Counted from the stretch's first letter, positions 43,117 to 52,862 are shown. The stretch: 64,000 bases of DNA from Candidatus Omnitrophota bacterium (GCA_029570205.1 JAKQSI010000021.1:58872-122871); one strand, 5' to 3'. The notes: a model not told the origin generated them from the letters alone. Program-made: numbers and translations.

Positions 43117-43827
43117 ATGAGCAAAGAGTTCACAATCAGAATCAATGGCCGGGATATCCCGGCCCAGGAAGGGGAAACAGTCCTCGATGTGGCACGGAGG
43201 TCCGATATCTATATTCCGGCGCTGTGCCATTTGAAGGGACTGTCCCCGGTCGGCGCCTGCCGCCTCTGTCTGGTAGAAGTCAAAGGCGTGTCTCGCCTGG
43301 TTCCTTCCTGTACAACCTACGTGCATGAGGGGCTGGATGTGATTACCGATTCGGAAGGCATACAGAAATGCCGAATGGTAATTCTTCAGCTCCTGTTCTC
43401 GGAGCGGAACCACACCTGTTCGGTCTGTGTCTCCAATGGCCACTGTGAGCTGCAAGCCATCGCCGAAAACCTCGGAATGAACTATGTCCGGTATCCCTAT
43501 CGCTTCCCGGCCCTGAAGGTAGATGCCTCTCACGAGAAATACGCCATCGACCACAACCGCTGTGTCCTTTGCACCCGCTGCGTACGTGTCTGCAAGGAGG
43601 TGGAAGGTGCGCATACGCTGGAGATCATCGGGCGGGGTGTTCATTCACTCGTCCTGGCCGATCTCGATGGATTGTGGGGGGAATCCCAAACCTGTACCGG
43701 TTGCGGCAAATGTGTTCAGGTTTGCCCCACCGGCGCCCTGTTCGAAAAAGGAAAAGCAGTAGGTCAGATGAAAAAACGCAATGAGTTTCTGCCCTACCTG
43801 ATGTCCATGCGGAGTCTGAACCGATGA
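43117..43827 (+). CDS. hoxU: HoxU/NuoG-like Fe-S subunit
   Basis: Starting at the ATG at 43117, where the ferredoxin fold begins (KEFTIRINGRDI), the protein has 236 residues. An in-frame start at 42994 would add a repeat-encoded leader. Clusters: [2Fe-2S] by C37, C48, C51, C65; the His-containing [4Fe-4S] by H99, C101, C104, C110; and two ferredoxin-type sites C149, C152, C155, C159 and C193, C196, C199, C203. It wires HoxF to the hydrogenase dimer and could also exchange with ferredoxin. Its stop overlaps hoxY (ATGA). Confidence 0.93.
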   Translation: MSKEFTIRINGRDIPAQEGETVLDVARRSDIYIPALCHLKGLSPVGACRLCLVEVKGVSRLVPSCTTYVHEGLDVITDSEGIQKCRMVILQLLFSERNHTCSVCVSNGHCELQAIAENLGMNYVRYPYRFPALKVDASHEKYAIDHNRCVLCTRCVRVCKEVEGAHTLEIIGRGVHSLVLADLDGLWGESQTCTGCGKCVQVCPTGALFEKGKAVGQMKKRNEFLPYLMSMRSLNR

Positions 43828-44351
43828 GAAAAATAAGACTGGCCACCGTTTGGCTCGATGGATGCTCCGGCTGTCACATGTCTCTCCTGGATGTGGATGA
43901 ACGAATCATTGAATTCGCCAACCGGATTGAGGTTCTTTATAGCCCCCTTGTAGACCGGAAGGAGTTCCCGGATTCGGTGGACCTGACATTGGTAGAGGGG
44001 GCAATCGCAAGCGACGAAGACCTGCATAGAATTCACCTCATTCGAGAACGCTCGAAGGTTCTGGTCGCGTTGGGGGATTGTGCTGTAACCGGCAACATCT
44101 CCGGTATGCGCAACTCGTACCCGGTGAACGCTGTTCTTCAGCGCGCCTATGCTGAAAATGCTGGAACCCGCAACGGGTTGCCGCAGCGAGGCCTCCCCGT
44201 GTTGCTTCAGCGGTGCCGACCGCTTCACGAGGTCGTTCCCGTCGATCTGCATGTTCCGGGATGTCCTCCGAGGGCCGACCTGATTTACGCGGTTCTCAAA
44301 GCCATCCTGGAGGGGCATCTTCCCCAGAACATCCATACCCGTTTCGGATGA
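43824..44351 (+). CDS. hoxY: HoxY, small subunit of [NiFe] hydrogenase
   Basis: The 175-residue small subunit has CSGCHMS (C14, C17), C86 in ALGDCAVTGN, and HVPGCPPRAD, the ligands of the proximal [4Fe-4S] cluster. There is no Tat signal, consistent with a soluble cytoplasmic group 3 enzyme. Its start overlaps hoxU and its stop is 12 bp before hoxH, as expected for equimolar subunits. Confidence 0.95.
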   Translation: MRKIRLATVWLDGCSGCHMSLLDVDERIIEFANRIEVLYSPLVDRKEFPDSVDLTLVEGAIASDEDLHRIHLIRERSKVLVALGDCAVTGNISGMRNSYPVNAVLQRAYAENAGTRNGLPQRGLPVLLQRCRPLHEVVPVDLHVPGCPPRADLIYAVLKAILEGHLPQNIHTRFG

Positions 44352-44363
44352 TAGGAATAAACC

Positions 44364-45785
44364 ATGACCAGGCAGATTGTCATTGATCCCATAACCCGCG
44401 TCGAGGGACACGGCAAAGTCACTTTGTACCTCGATGATTCCGGCGAGGTCCGGGATGCCCGGCTTCACGTCACCCAATTTCGTGGATTTGAGAAGTTCTG
44501 TGAGGGACGCCCTTTTTCCGAAATGCCTTCTCTGACCGCTCGTATTTGCGGCATCTGTCCGGTCAGTCATAGCCTGGCATCCGCCAAAGCCTGTGATGCT
44601 CTTCTGGCCGTTCAAGTCCCCAGGACCGCACAGAACCTCCGGAAAATCCTCAACCTGGCCCAGCTACTCCAATCCCATGCCCTGAGCTTTTTCCATCTCT
44701 CCTCCCCAGACCTCCTCCTGGGAATGGAGTCCGATCCGGCTGAACGCAATGTGTTCGGCGTGATTCGATCTCATCCCAGTCTGGCACGAAACGGAATCCG
44801 CTTGCGCCAGATCGGTCAGCAAATGATTGAGACTCTCGGCGCGAAACGGATCCATTCACCTTGGGTTATTCCGGGCGGCGTTGCCGGCCCGCTCGCGTCT
44901 GAGGATCGAGAAGCCCTTCTGGTTCTGATCCCGGAAGCCCTTTCCATTATTCAGGAAACCATCGAGTGGTTCCGTTCCGTTTTGAACCAATACACGGAGG
45001 AAATCCGCACATTCGCCAATTTCCCGACTCTGTTTCTGGCTCTCGTGGCCGGCGATGGCCACCTGGATCATTACGATGGCCGAATGCGGGTAATCGATTC
45101 CGAGGGCAATCGCCTTCTCGATCAAGCGGACCCGGCTCAATATGCGGATTATATCGAGGAATGGGTGGAGCCGGATTCCTATTTGAAATCGCCCTGCTAT
45201 AAGCCCATGGGATATCCCGATGGAATCTATCGTGTAGGTTCGCTGGCCCGCTTGAATGCGGTTGACCGCTGCGGAACACCTCGTGCCGATGAAGCTTGGA
45301 AAGAATTGCCCCAACCGAACCAGGGGCCTTTGCTCAGCTCGTTCCACTATCATTATGCGCGGCTTGTTGAATCACTGTATGCAGTAGAACGAATCGAGGA
45401 GATTCTTCACGACCCCGATATTCTCGATGATCGTGTCTGTGCCAGGGCTCAGCCGAACAATCTGGAGGGTGTCGGGGCCATCGAAGCGCCACGCGGCACG
45501 CTCATTCATCACTACCGGATCGACAAAAACGGCCTGATGGTCTGGGCAAACCTGATCGTCGCCACCGGCCACAATAATCTGGCCATGAATCGGGGCATCC
45601 TGCAGGTCGCCAAAGAATACGTGAAAGGTGACAGAATCTCCGAAGGCATCTTGAACCGCATCGAGGCCGTCATTCGCAGCTTCGATCCGTGCCTGAGCTG
45701 CTCGACCCATGCACTGGCTCGCATGAGTCTGCAAATCCAACTGCTTGCGCCGACCGGAGAATGCCTGGACATGGTCGCGCGATAG
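44364..45785 (+). CDS. hoxH: HoxH, large subunit of [NiFe] hydrogenase
   Basis: The 473-residue catalytic subunit has the N-terminal motif [10 protein letters not shown] (60-69) with Ni ligands C62 and C65, and the C-terminal DPCLSCSTH (441-449) with C443 and C446. All four thiolates are intact. About 24 residues follow the last ligand motif, the peptide normally cut off by a HoxW-type endopeptidase during maturation. The HoxW and Hyp genes are not in the window. Motifs and soluble partners point to group 3, most like 3d (NAD-linked, bidirectional). Confidence 0.95.
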   Translation: MTRQIVIDPITRVEGHGKVTLYLDDSGEVRDARLHVTQFRGFEKFCEGRPFSEMPSLTARICGICPVSHSLASAKACDALLAVQVPRTAQNLRKILNLAQLLQSHALSFFHLSSPDLLLGMESDPAERNVFGVIRSHPSLARNGIRLRQIGQQMIETLGAKRIHSPWVIPGGVAGPLASEDREALLVLIPEALSIIQETIEWFRSVLNQYTEEIRTFANFPTLFLALVAGDGHLDHYDGRMRVIDSEGNRLLDQADPAQYADYIEEWVEPDSYLKSPCYKPMGYPDGIYRVGSLARLNAVDRCGTPRADEAWKELPQPNQGPLLSSFHYHYARLVESLYAVERIEEILHDPDILDDRVCARAQPNNLEGVGAIEAPRGTLIHHYRIDKNGLMVWANLIVATGHNNLAMNRGILQVAKEYVKGDRISEGILNRIEAVIRSFDPCLSCSTHALARMSLQIQLLAPTGECLDMVAR

Positions 45786-45825
45786 GCCTTTATCCCGCTT
45801 CTCTCCTGTTTCCCACCACCGTCGG

Positions 45826-45853
45826 TTGACACAGGCATTGGAATCAAGATAAT
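45826..45853 (+). promoter_or_regulatory. Sigma-70-type promoter
   Basis: TTGACA (45826-45831) and GATAAT (45848-45853) are separated by 16 bases, a close match to consensus. It lies 34 bp upstream of the proposed start of the FG-GAP surface protein gene and downstream of hoxH, separating the two units. Confidence 0.6.
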
Positions 45854-45886
45854 TCTTGCGACCACTTGACAGGGGAGATCCTGAAG

Positions 45887-48082
45887 GTGACATCGCGGGC
45901 TATCCCGGTTTTCTCAAAATCATCGAGGGTTGAACTCCTCCTCAACTCCCTTTTCATCATCGGCTTGAGTGTTCTCTGGATTCCTTCGTCGGCGCGGAAC
46001 CTGTGCGCAGGAGACCCATCACCCACGCCGACAGCGACTCCAAGTCCTCCTATCATAACTCCTTCCCCAATCCCTTCCTGGACTCCTACCGCAACATGGG
46101 GTGGTCATACACCCTCTCGAACTTCGACTCCAACCGCCACCGCGACCCCAACCCAGACGGAAACTTTTACCCCAACGCAAACGCAAACTCCCACCCCAAC
46201 GCTTTCATTTACCCCAACCTCGACTGACTCTCCAACTCCGATACCCACTTCAACCTCGACCCCAACTCTCACTTCCACACCGTCGCACAGCCCGACCGTA
46301 ACCCCTTCTCCAAACTCCACACCATCATTCACCCCAGCTCAAACTCCGACCTCCACTTGTACTCCAACATATACAACCACAATGACGCCGACTCCGAGCG
46401 CCACTCACACCTTAACCCCCACTCCAATCCCCAGCCCGACACCTTCCTTTACTTCCACTCCAACTCCCACCCTCACGCCAACTTGCACTTTCACCCCAAC
46501 CTGTACACCAACCGTTACCCCCACTCCCAGTTTTACTCCTTCTCATACCTCAACCGCCACTCCAATCCCTAGCCCGATACCTTCCTTTAATTCCACTCCA
46601 ACTCCCACCCTCACTCCGACTTGCACTTTCACTCCAACCCGTACACTGACACCCACTCTCGCTCCAACTCCGTCCACACTGTCCACACCAACCGTGACAG
46701 CATCGCATACACCGACTCGGATTCCCCTCCAATTCGTGCCGGGACCATCCATCCCCGCACTTCCGGCTTCCAGCGCCATGGCATTCGGAACACTGTCATT
46801 TGCACAGGAACCGGCTTTGGTTGTTGTCTCGCAAAGAAATCTCGGCGCGGCCTCTTATCTCGGAAAAGGAGATGGGTCGTTTCAGGAGATTCCTTCCCCT
46901 GTGCAGCCGGGAGAATATGCCGATGTCGTTTTTCTTGCCTCGGATTGGGTCGCCTTGGCCGATGCAAATGCGGATTGGGTTTTCCTGTCTCACTATGATG
47001 AATCACAGGGGTGGGTCATGCAGGATCGCCGGATACCCATTGAGTTCCCCACATGGGTTCTCAGCGGCGATCTTGAGCCGGATGGTAAACCGGACCTGAT
47101 CGTGGCAAGCCAAGTCCCCTGGGTTATCACCGCCGTCCTGGATGTTCTTGGGGATTCGCCGCGATGGATTGATTTCGACTTGCCGTTTCGTCCCGTATGT
47201 ATGACCGTTGCAAATTGCGATTCCCGGCCCGGCGATGAAATCCTTGTGAGTTACGGAGTCCCTGCTGAGATTCGGATTTACTCTCTCGGAGAATCAGGCT
47301 TTCTGGAAAAAAGCCGCGTCGATCCCACTTCCGCTCTCGGACCGGGCGCTCATGTCACCGACTTTGTTATTGGGGATACGGATGGCGATCCGTATGCCGA
47401 CATTGCCGCTGTCAATTTCTTCGGCTATGCGCAAATCTTCCACGGTTCCGGGGATGGTTCTTTCCAGCGGATGGAACAGGCGACCATTCCTGCGCTTCCA
47501 AGGCAGATCGGGGTCGGTGACATGGATGGCGATGGAATCGAGGACCTTGTTGTGACCGCCATTGGAATTGGGGCGAATGGTCACGATGAAATCTTTGTTC
47601 TGAGGCAGGATCCGTGGACGGGGCTTCTTCCGCCGGAAACTGTCGCAGAGGTCCCCGATCCCGCAGCGTTGGATGTCCTGGACCTGGACCATGACAAGCG
47701 TCCGGATCTCGCGGTCTTGAGTCGAAAGTCGGATGAAGTCAGGGTGTTTCTGAACCGAACACCGTCTCCCGATACATGTCCTCCTGTCGTCGCCAAGATC
47801 CCGGATTTGCGACTCCTGAAAGGCGAATCCCTGCCGAACGCTTTCGATTTGGATAGATATGTCGTAGACCCGGACACGCCAGGGCATCGCTTGCACTGGT
47901 CTGTCAGGTCCTGGGGAAATTGCCCGAAAATAACGATCCATCCCGATCAGGTTGTAGACTTTGATGCTCCTGTGGAGAGCGGAAAAAATGGCTATGCGCA
48001 GTTCATCGTGACCGATGGCCGCCATCGGGTCGCTCAAACCGTCCGAGTCCATATCTTTGAGCCATATCCCGGGGAAAAATAA
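45887..48082 (+). CDS. Secreted Thr/Pro-rich linker protein with FG-GAP repeats
   Basis: I chose GTG 45887, which has AGGGGAG ahead; a TTG at 45866 is an alternative. A hydrophobic signal segment (LLLNSLFIIGLSVLWIPSSA) is followed by a ~250-residue Thr/Ser/Pro-rich linker built from TPTPTxTPT units. Then come repeats with Ca-binding-like loops: DTDGDPYADIAAVNF, GDMDGDGIEDLVVT and DLDHDKRPDLAVLS, typical of FG-GAP/VCBS propellers. The end carries an Ig/cadherin-like segment (PDLRLLKGESLPNAFDL). It is likely a cell-surface or secreted adhesin. Domain order is clear; partner unknown. Confidence 0.85.
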   Translation: MTSRAIPVFSKSSRVELLLNSLFIIGLSVLWIPSSARNLCAGDPSPTPTATPSPPIITPSPIPSWTPTATWGGHTPSRTSTPTATATPTQTETFTPTQTQTPTPTLSFTPTSTDSPTPIPTSTSTPTLTSTPSHSPTVTPSPNSTPSFTPAQTPTSTCTPTYTTTMTPTPSATHTLTPTPIPSPTPSFTSTPTPTLTPTCTFTPTCTPTVTPTPSFTPSHTSTATPIPSPIPSFNSTPTPTLTPTCTFTPTRTLTPTLAPTPSTLSTPTVTASHTPTRIPLQFVPGPSIPALPASSAMAFGTLSFAQEPALVVVSQRNLGAASYLGKGDGSFQEIPSPVQPGEYADVVFLASDWVALADANADWVFLSHYDESQGWVMQDRRIPIEFPTWVLSGDLEPDGKPDLIVASQVPWVITAVLDVLGDSPRWIDFDLPFRPVCMTVANCDSRPGDEILVSYGVPAEIRIYSLGESGFLEKSRVDPTSALGPGAHVTDFVIGDTDGDPYADIAAVNFFGYAQIFHGSGDGSFQRMEQATIPALPRQIGVGDMDGDGIEDLVVTAIGIGANGHDEIFVLRQDPWTGLLPPETVAEVPDPAALDVLDLDHDKRPDLAVLSRKSDEVRVFLNRTPSPDTCPPVVAKIPDLRLLKGESLPNAFDLDRYVVDPDTPGHRLHWSVRSWGNCPKITIHPDQVVDFDAPVESGKNGYAQFIVTDGRHRVAQTVRVHIFEPYPGEK
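46426..46650 (+). repeat. Internal duplication in Thr/Pro linker
   Basis: The stretches 46426-46512 and 46564-46650 are near-identical (for example CCTTCCTTTA...TTCCACTCCAACTCCCACCCTCAC and a GACTTGCACTTTCACTCCAACC-like run). They are spaced 138 bases apart, so one linker segment was duplicated as a unit. Confidence 0.7.
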
Positions 48083-48110
48083 ACATTTCGGTTCCCCTCA
48101 ACGCCACTCT

Positions 48111-48965
48111 CTACAGCTGATCCGCAAAAAGATGGTACACCATCAGGGCAAAACAAACCGCCATCAGCCCCAGGCACACCCATTCCACCCGCTGCCAGAA
48201 GCGGCTGTTGTACACTCTCTCGGAATGGGGACGTACAAATTGGGCAAACAATCCCCCACTGATTGCCCCGCCTGCATGGGCCAGATTGTCTCCCCGTACC
48301 ATGAACGAATACAGCACCCCGATCACTATCCAGGTCATCATGAACTTGAAAATCTCCTGCCCGCGTGGTCCGCCCATCCGAAGCCCGTAGATCGCTCCCG
48401 CACCCAGCAAGCCGAAGATGGAACCGGATGCGCCCACCAGCAAAATCGGTTTTCCGTAGAACGCATGAAGAAATACGGACGTTGCATTGCCCCCAAACCC
48501 GGTCAAAAGATACAACGCGAGAAACCGTTGGCGGCCGTACACCGCCTCAATTCTCGGTGCAATAACATAGATTGCCACACAATTGAACAGCAGGTGCATC
48601 AAATCCCCGTGCAGGAATATCGCGGTCATCAGCCGCCAAAACTGCCCCGCAAGGATCGATGGCGTAAACGCCGCGCCGAACCGATAGAGATCCATACCAC
48701 TTGCGCCGCCCAATCTTCCGGGGCCGTCCGGGCGCGAGACACTGAAAACCAGCGCCACCAGCATCATAAATACATTCACCCCAATCATGGCAGAGGGATA
48801 ATTGATCTGAGACAGGTTGATCTCCCCGAATCCACGTTGCTCAAATCTTCGGACCTGCCATCGAAGACGTTCTGTTGCCAGGTTATGGGCAATCAACCAC
48901 TCGGAAACAGATCGAAAAATGCGGACCGCGAGGCGATGTACCCGGCCGCCTGGGAATCCTTCCAT
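48111..48965 (-). CDS. Rhomboid-family intramembrane serine protease
   Basis: From the ATG at 48965 (GGAGAC site upstream) the product has 284 residues. Six or so membrane helices are visible. The catalytic serine is in GASGSIFG (S180) and the histidine in NLAHAGG (H230), and HGDLMHLLFN supplies the conserved His/Asn of the oxyanion region. Rhomboids cut single-pass membrane proteins within the lipid bilayer. It is convergent with the FG-GAP protein gene, 28 bp away, but whether that protein is a substrate is unknown. In-frame upstream codons (to 49022) look non-native. Confidence 0.92.
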   Translation of the reverse strand: MEGFPGGRVHRLAVRIFRSVSEWLIAHNLATERLRWQVRRFEQRGFGEINLSQINYPSAMIGVNVFMMLVALVFSVSRPDGPGRLGGASGMDLYRFGAAFTPSILAGQFWRLMTAIFLHGDLMHLLFNCVAIYVIAPRIEAVYGRQRFLALYLLTGFGGNATSVFLHAFYGKPILLVGASGSIFGLLGAGAIYGLRMGGPRGQEIFKFMMTWIVIGVLYSFMVRGDNLAHAGGAISGGLFAQFVRPHSERVYNSRFWQRVEWVCLGLMAVCFALMVYHLFADQL

Positions 48966-49040
48966 AGAAACCTGTCTCCTTCGTACCGAATGCTCTCCTG
49001 AGCCTGTGGACTTGCAGAACAAAAGTTCGACTTAGTGTTG

Positions 49041-49219
49041 TGTAACTGAATCGGTTTTACAATGACTCTTGAATCAGTTTGGCAACGATCCACGAATCAG
49101 TTATGCAATGACTCTTGCGCATCATATTCCCCACCACCCCTTATCCGGGTGGGGTGGCGCCAGCATCTTGCCGCTGATTCTTCCGGGCTTGCAATAGGTA
49201 AAAAGGTAATTCAGTTACA
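49041..49219. repeat. MITE-like region with terminal inverted repeats
   Basis: TGTAACTGAAT (49041-49051) and ATTCAGTTACA (49209-49219) are perfect 11-base inverted copies. Inside are direct copies of CAATGACTCTTG and GAATCAGTT and a G/C-rich hairpin (CCACCACCCC TTATCC GGGTGGGGTGG). No transposase is present. It lies between the rhomboid and GT-C genes. The space to 49386 also contains CCGTGTAATCCGCGTCCCCTCCGTGTAATC, a repeat-like run next to the GT-C stop codon. Confidence 0.5.
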
Positions 49220-49386
49220 GCGCTCTTGTGTGCCTCTCGCCAAATGTCTCGTGCGACCACTATTCCCAAGCAACAGCGTAGGACAGAACCAGCCCCCACA
49301 GGCCGAACAAAAAACACCAATCCCTCCGACTGCTTGCCTCATCTTTCCGTGTAATCCGCGTCCCCTCCGTGTAATCGGTGGTTCAT

Positions 49387-51210
49387 TCACCCAAGCGACG
49401 AAAGCCGGTACAGAATCCGGTCTCCTGCCCGTCTGACCTCGGTCAAATGGGATGGCAACAGAATCGAGAAATCCACATCCTTCCGAAGTTTCGGCCATGG
49501 CGTTGCGATGTGCGTAACACCCGCTTTACGCAACACCTCGGCAAGATGTTCCGCATCGTCCAGCCCGGTTTCTTCTTCCAGCCAGGGAATATACCCATAC
49601 TTGTTCTTGGAAATATAACAGCGCCTCAATGGATACCCCAGTCCGAGGACCAGCGCATTCTCCGACAAGTTGTCATTCCCCCAAATGACCAGATCGAATC
49701 CCGGAAACCGTTCGCGAAGAAATTGTTCCCGTGCCGTTCTGCTGAGATGTGGAATAATCTGCTGGTCGAACACTTCAACTTGGTTGACACGGTGGAAAGT
49801 CCAGAACAGCGACAGAACACCTGCGAGCAGATATCCTCCTATGGTCAGCAACCTGCGATGTTTTTCGTCGGACAATGCTTTCAACAAGGTGAACCATCCC
49901 CATGCTGTCAAAACCGCGCACAGCGCCAGTGTTGGAAACACAAATCGACCGTCGTGGTTGTCTGTCGCAGTCAGAAAAACCACGCAGGACAGAAACGTCG
50001 TGATCCCCAGGAATCGGGGAAGAGAATCGCCCTTTCTGAAAAGAGCAAATAGGGAAACGCCCAATCCGGTGAAGAATACAACAATCCCGTCTCCTGCCAG
50101 TTTCGACAGCCTCATTCCCAGGTAGGTCCCAAACCCGGATAGAGTCAATGCCTCGTCAGGTGGGCAGTGCGACCGGAAAAACGCCTCCGCTTCGAGACAG
50201 GGGGGAATATGACGGCCAAACACGCCCGGCAGCATCGGATAGATCGGATTGCCCGTCCAGTAGAGGTTGTAGACAAGCCACGGAGATGCAATCAGCAATG
50301 CCCTCACACACAGGACCGCTGTCCGCTCCAGAGCCTTGCACAGACCATGTTCCCTGACCCAACACACCCAACAGGCAAATATAATCGGCGGAACAATGAC
50401 ACCCCATGCAACGTATTTCGTTCCCAGCGCCATCCCCAGAAAAAATCCACCCATAAGAAATGATTTCCCATGGTCATGGACCAGGCATAGAATCGCCGCC
50501 ATTGCCCACAGGCCGACAAACAGGTCCACATAGCATGTTGTCATGATGAATGAAAAAAGCGGGATCAACGCGGCCAGGAAAACGGATAAAACGGCCATGC
50601 CATGGCTCCCGATTCTCCGCGCCAAAACGTAAATCAACGCCAGAATCCCGACACCCGCCAACCAGTGAATCAACTTGCCCAGAATGTCGGGACCAAGCAG
50701 CAGCACAAACGCATACAGCATCTCGCCGTACTTCGGCATGTAAGTGAACACATGCCACGGAATCTCCACAATCCCTCCGGAAACTCCGTACAAATTCGCA
50801 ACGGTCAGGTGATAATCGTATGGATCGTGGCGAATCTCCGGCGAGAAACAGAACCAGGCATTGACTGCGCAGACCCCCATCACGACACAAATCCCCAGGC
50901 GACTCTGCCAATTCCAAGCTGCCCAAACTGACCGGACCATGCCGGCGATATCCAGGACATTTCGCCGAATCCATAGTGTCCCGTCCACGAGCAGAACCGC
51001 AAGTAGCAGCCACGCACATGCGCAGTTCAGAACATGAAATGTCCCGAATAGGGCTAATGAAAGCGCGATCAGCGCCATCCCGGCGGCAAGAGATACGGCC
51101 AGCTTTTCGCCCGCCTCGACCATACATAACCGACGAACAAAGCGATCCCCAATCGCCAGAAAACCAAAGGCAAGTATCGGAAAAATAAAGAGATAAAAAC
51201 AATCAACCAT
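49387..51210 (-). CDS. GT-C-type membrane glycosyltransferase (GT39/ArnT-like)
   Basis: The 607-residue protein has about 11-13 membrane helices. After the second or third helix comes a periplasmic loop with the acidic motif FSPEIRHDPYDYHLTVAN, in the position of the catalytic Asp-Glu/Asp-x-Asp of GT-C enzymes. A soluble C-terminal part (about 480-607: FDLVIWGNDNLSENALVLGLGYPLRR) follows. These enzymes move sugars from polyprenyl-phosphate carriers to lipid or protein acceptors outside the membrane. The exact family cannot be fixed. Its start is divergent from the B12 radical SAM gene. Confidence 0.8.
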   Translation of the reverse strand: MVDCFYLFIFPILAFGFLAIGDRFVRRLCMVEAGEKLAVSLAAGMALIALSLALFGTFHVLNCACAWLLLAVLLVDGTLWIRRNVLDIAGMVRSVWAAWNWQSRLGICVVMGVCAVNAWFCFSPEIRHDPYDYHLTVANLYGVSGGIVEIPWHVFTYMPKYGEMLYAFVLLLGPDILGKLIHWLAGVGILALIYVLARRIGSHGMAVLSVFLAALIPLFSFIMTTCYVDLFVGLWAMAAILCLVHDHGKSFLMGGFFLGMALGTKYVAWGVIVPPIIFACWVCWVREHGLCKALERTAVLCVRALLIASPWLVYNLYWTGNPIYPMLPGVFGRHIPPCLEAEAFFRSHCPPDEALTLSGFGTYLGMRLSKLAGDGIVVFFTGLGVSLFALFRKGDSLPRFLGITTFLSCVVFLTATDNHDGRFVFPTLALCAVLTAWGWFTLLKALSDEKHRRLLTIGGYLLAGVLSLFWTFHRVNQVEVFDQQIIPHLSRTAREQFLRERFPGFDLVIWGNDNLSENALVLGLGYPLRRCYISKNKYGYIPWLEEETGLDDAEHLAEVLRKAGVTHIATPWPKLRKDVDFSILLPSHLTEVRRAGDRILYRLSSLG

Positions 51211-51302
51211 TCGAAATCACTCCCTTGCGGGGGTATCCAATCAGGTTATACTGAGTCTGCTATCATTCTCCTCACAAAATCACAGAATCCGGAACGCGCA
51301 AC

Positions 51303-52763
51303 ATGCACATCTGCTTTCTCCTGGATCATATTCTGCTCCAACATCAGCCGTTGGGGGTCTGCTATATCGCTGCTTTGCTTAAAAAGCACGGCCACAAGGT
51401 TTCTGCGCTCAATGTGGACGCGGTTCCCGATCCCATTCAGGCTGTTCGCACAATATCTCCCGATATTGTGGCCTGTTCAACCTCCAGCAGCTCCGCTGCA
51501 CGATACCAGGAAATTAACCGCGTTTTGCGGGATGCCATCCCCGGACTGCTTTCTCTGTTCGGCGGTCCTCATCCGTCTTTTTTTCCTCGGATGATTGACG
51601 AGGACCCTTGTATTGATGCTATCTGCATCGGAGAAGGGGAATACGCAGTGCTTGAATTGTGCGACCGTCTGCAGAAACGTGAGGACATTTCAGATGTTCC
51701 CAGCCTGTACGTACGCACACCCGAAGGAATCCGCAAGAATCCCATTCGCCCGTTTCTCACGCCGGAACAGATGGACAATCTCCCGTTTCCCGACCGGGAG
51801 GTCGTGGACGGCATGGGGACATTCCACGGGCAGACCGCCTTTGTCATCACCGGTCGTGGATGCCCGTTTGACTGTTCGTATTGCTTCAACCATGTTTCAC
51901 GGAACTTGCAGCAGGGGAAATGGGTTCGCAGGCGCAGTGTGGAGAATGTCCTTGAGGAAATTCGATGGCTGAAAGAGCAGTATGGCGTGGTTTATGTGGC
52001 TTTTCAGGATGATACATTTATCTTGAACCGCAATTGGCTCCAGGAGTTCTGCCCGAAATATGCCCGGGAAATCGGCCTTCCGTTTATCTGCAATGTCCGA
52101 GCGGATTTAACCGATGAGGAACTCGTTGACCTTCTCGCGGAGGCCGGATGCATTCGAGTCGCCACGGGGATCGAAAACGGGGATGACAACATCCGGCGGA
52201 ATATCCTCGCTAAGAATGTCACCTCCGAGCAGTACAGACACGCCTGCGATCTTTTCAACTCTCGCAAAATCCGGGTTGTGGGCCAGAATATGATTGGTGT
52301 TCCGGGGGAGACTGTCGAAAGCGTACTCTCCACAATCGAGTTGAACATTCAGTGCCGATGCCACATTGCAATCTATTCATTCTTTGCTCCCTTTCCGGGT
52401 ACGAAGTTGGGAGAGATGGCGAAAGAATACGGATTCACGGGCGATATGCGGGAAATTCCACGAGAGTTCCAGGATGGCCTCGCCCCATCCATGCGTCTCG
52501 AACGCAAAGAACTGATTGAACTGATCGGCCATTGCGCCCATCTGTTCACCAGTTATCCTGCGTTGTTTTATCTTTCCAGGGCCTTATTGAGGGTTCTTCC
52601 CGGTGATACTCATCGCGCATCCTATCTTCGCCTAATGATACGCCTGAGCGATTGGATGATTCAGCGCAACGGTGGACGGCTCCCAACCCACTGGCATCAG
52701 CCGAAATTCATTGACGGGCTTATTCGTCGGACTCACCGCAACTGTTCCAAGCCCCCCGAATGA
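51303..52763 (+). CDS. B12-binding radical SAM protein
   Basis: The 486-residue protein has an N-terminal cobalamin-binding-like Rossmann domain (about 1-150: QPLGVCYIAALLKKHGHKVSALNVDA, LLSLFGGPHPSFFP) and a radical SAM barrel with the cluster motif GRGCPFDCSYCF (C187, C191, C194). GxIxGxPGET-like NMIGVPGETVE is present. Such proteins often methylate or rearrange unactivated carbons in lipids, hopanoids or natural products. A tail after residue ~440 is not conserved. The substrate is unknown. It is similar in type to the gene at 57801. Confidence 0.88.
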   Translation: MHICFLLDHILLQHQPLGVCYIAALLKKHGHKVSALNVDAVPDPIQAVRTISPDIVACSTSSSSAARYQEINRVLRDAIPGLLSLFGGPHPSFFPRMIDEDPCIDAICIGEGEYAVLELCDRLQKREDISDVPSLYVRTPEGIRKNPIRPFLTPEQMDNLPFPDREVVDGMGTFHGQTAFVITGRGCPFDCSYCFNHVSRNLQQGKWVRRRSVENVLEEIRWLKEQYGVVYVAFQDDTFILNRNWLQEFCPKYAREIGLPFICNVRADLTDEELVDLLAEAGCIRVATGIENGDDNIRRNILAKNVTSEQYRHACDLFNSRKIRVVGQNMIGVPGETVESVLSTIELNIQCRCHIAIYSFFAPFPGTKLGEMAKEYGFTGDMREIPREFQDGLAPSMRLERKELIELIGHCAHLFTSYPALFYLSRALLRVLPGDTHRASYLRLMIRLSDWMIQRNGGRLPTHWHQPKFIDGLIRRTHRNCSKPPE

Positions 52764-52862
52764 CCTTCATGCCATCTCTCCCAAAGATTAATCGGTTCGC
52801 AGGCAATGAAAATGCTTACATGTATTTGAATAACCTGTTTAATTGCAGGCTGGTTTGCCCGT

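Noticed and set aside
46018-46730. The Thr/Pro-rich repeats as a CRISPR or VNTR array.
   Set aside because: Units are degenerate codons for TPT motifs within an intact frame; no constant repeat or spacer pattern.
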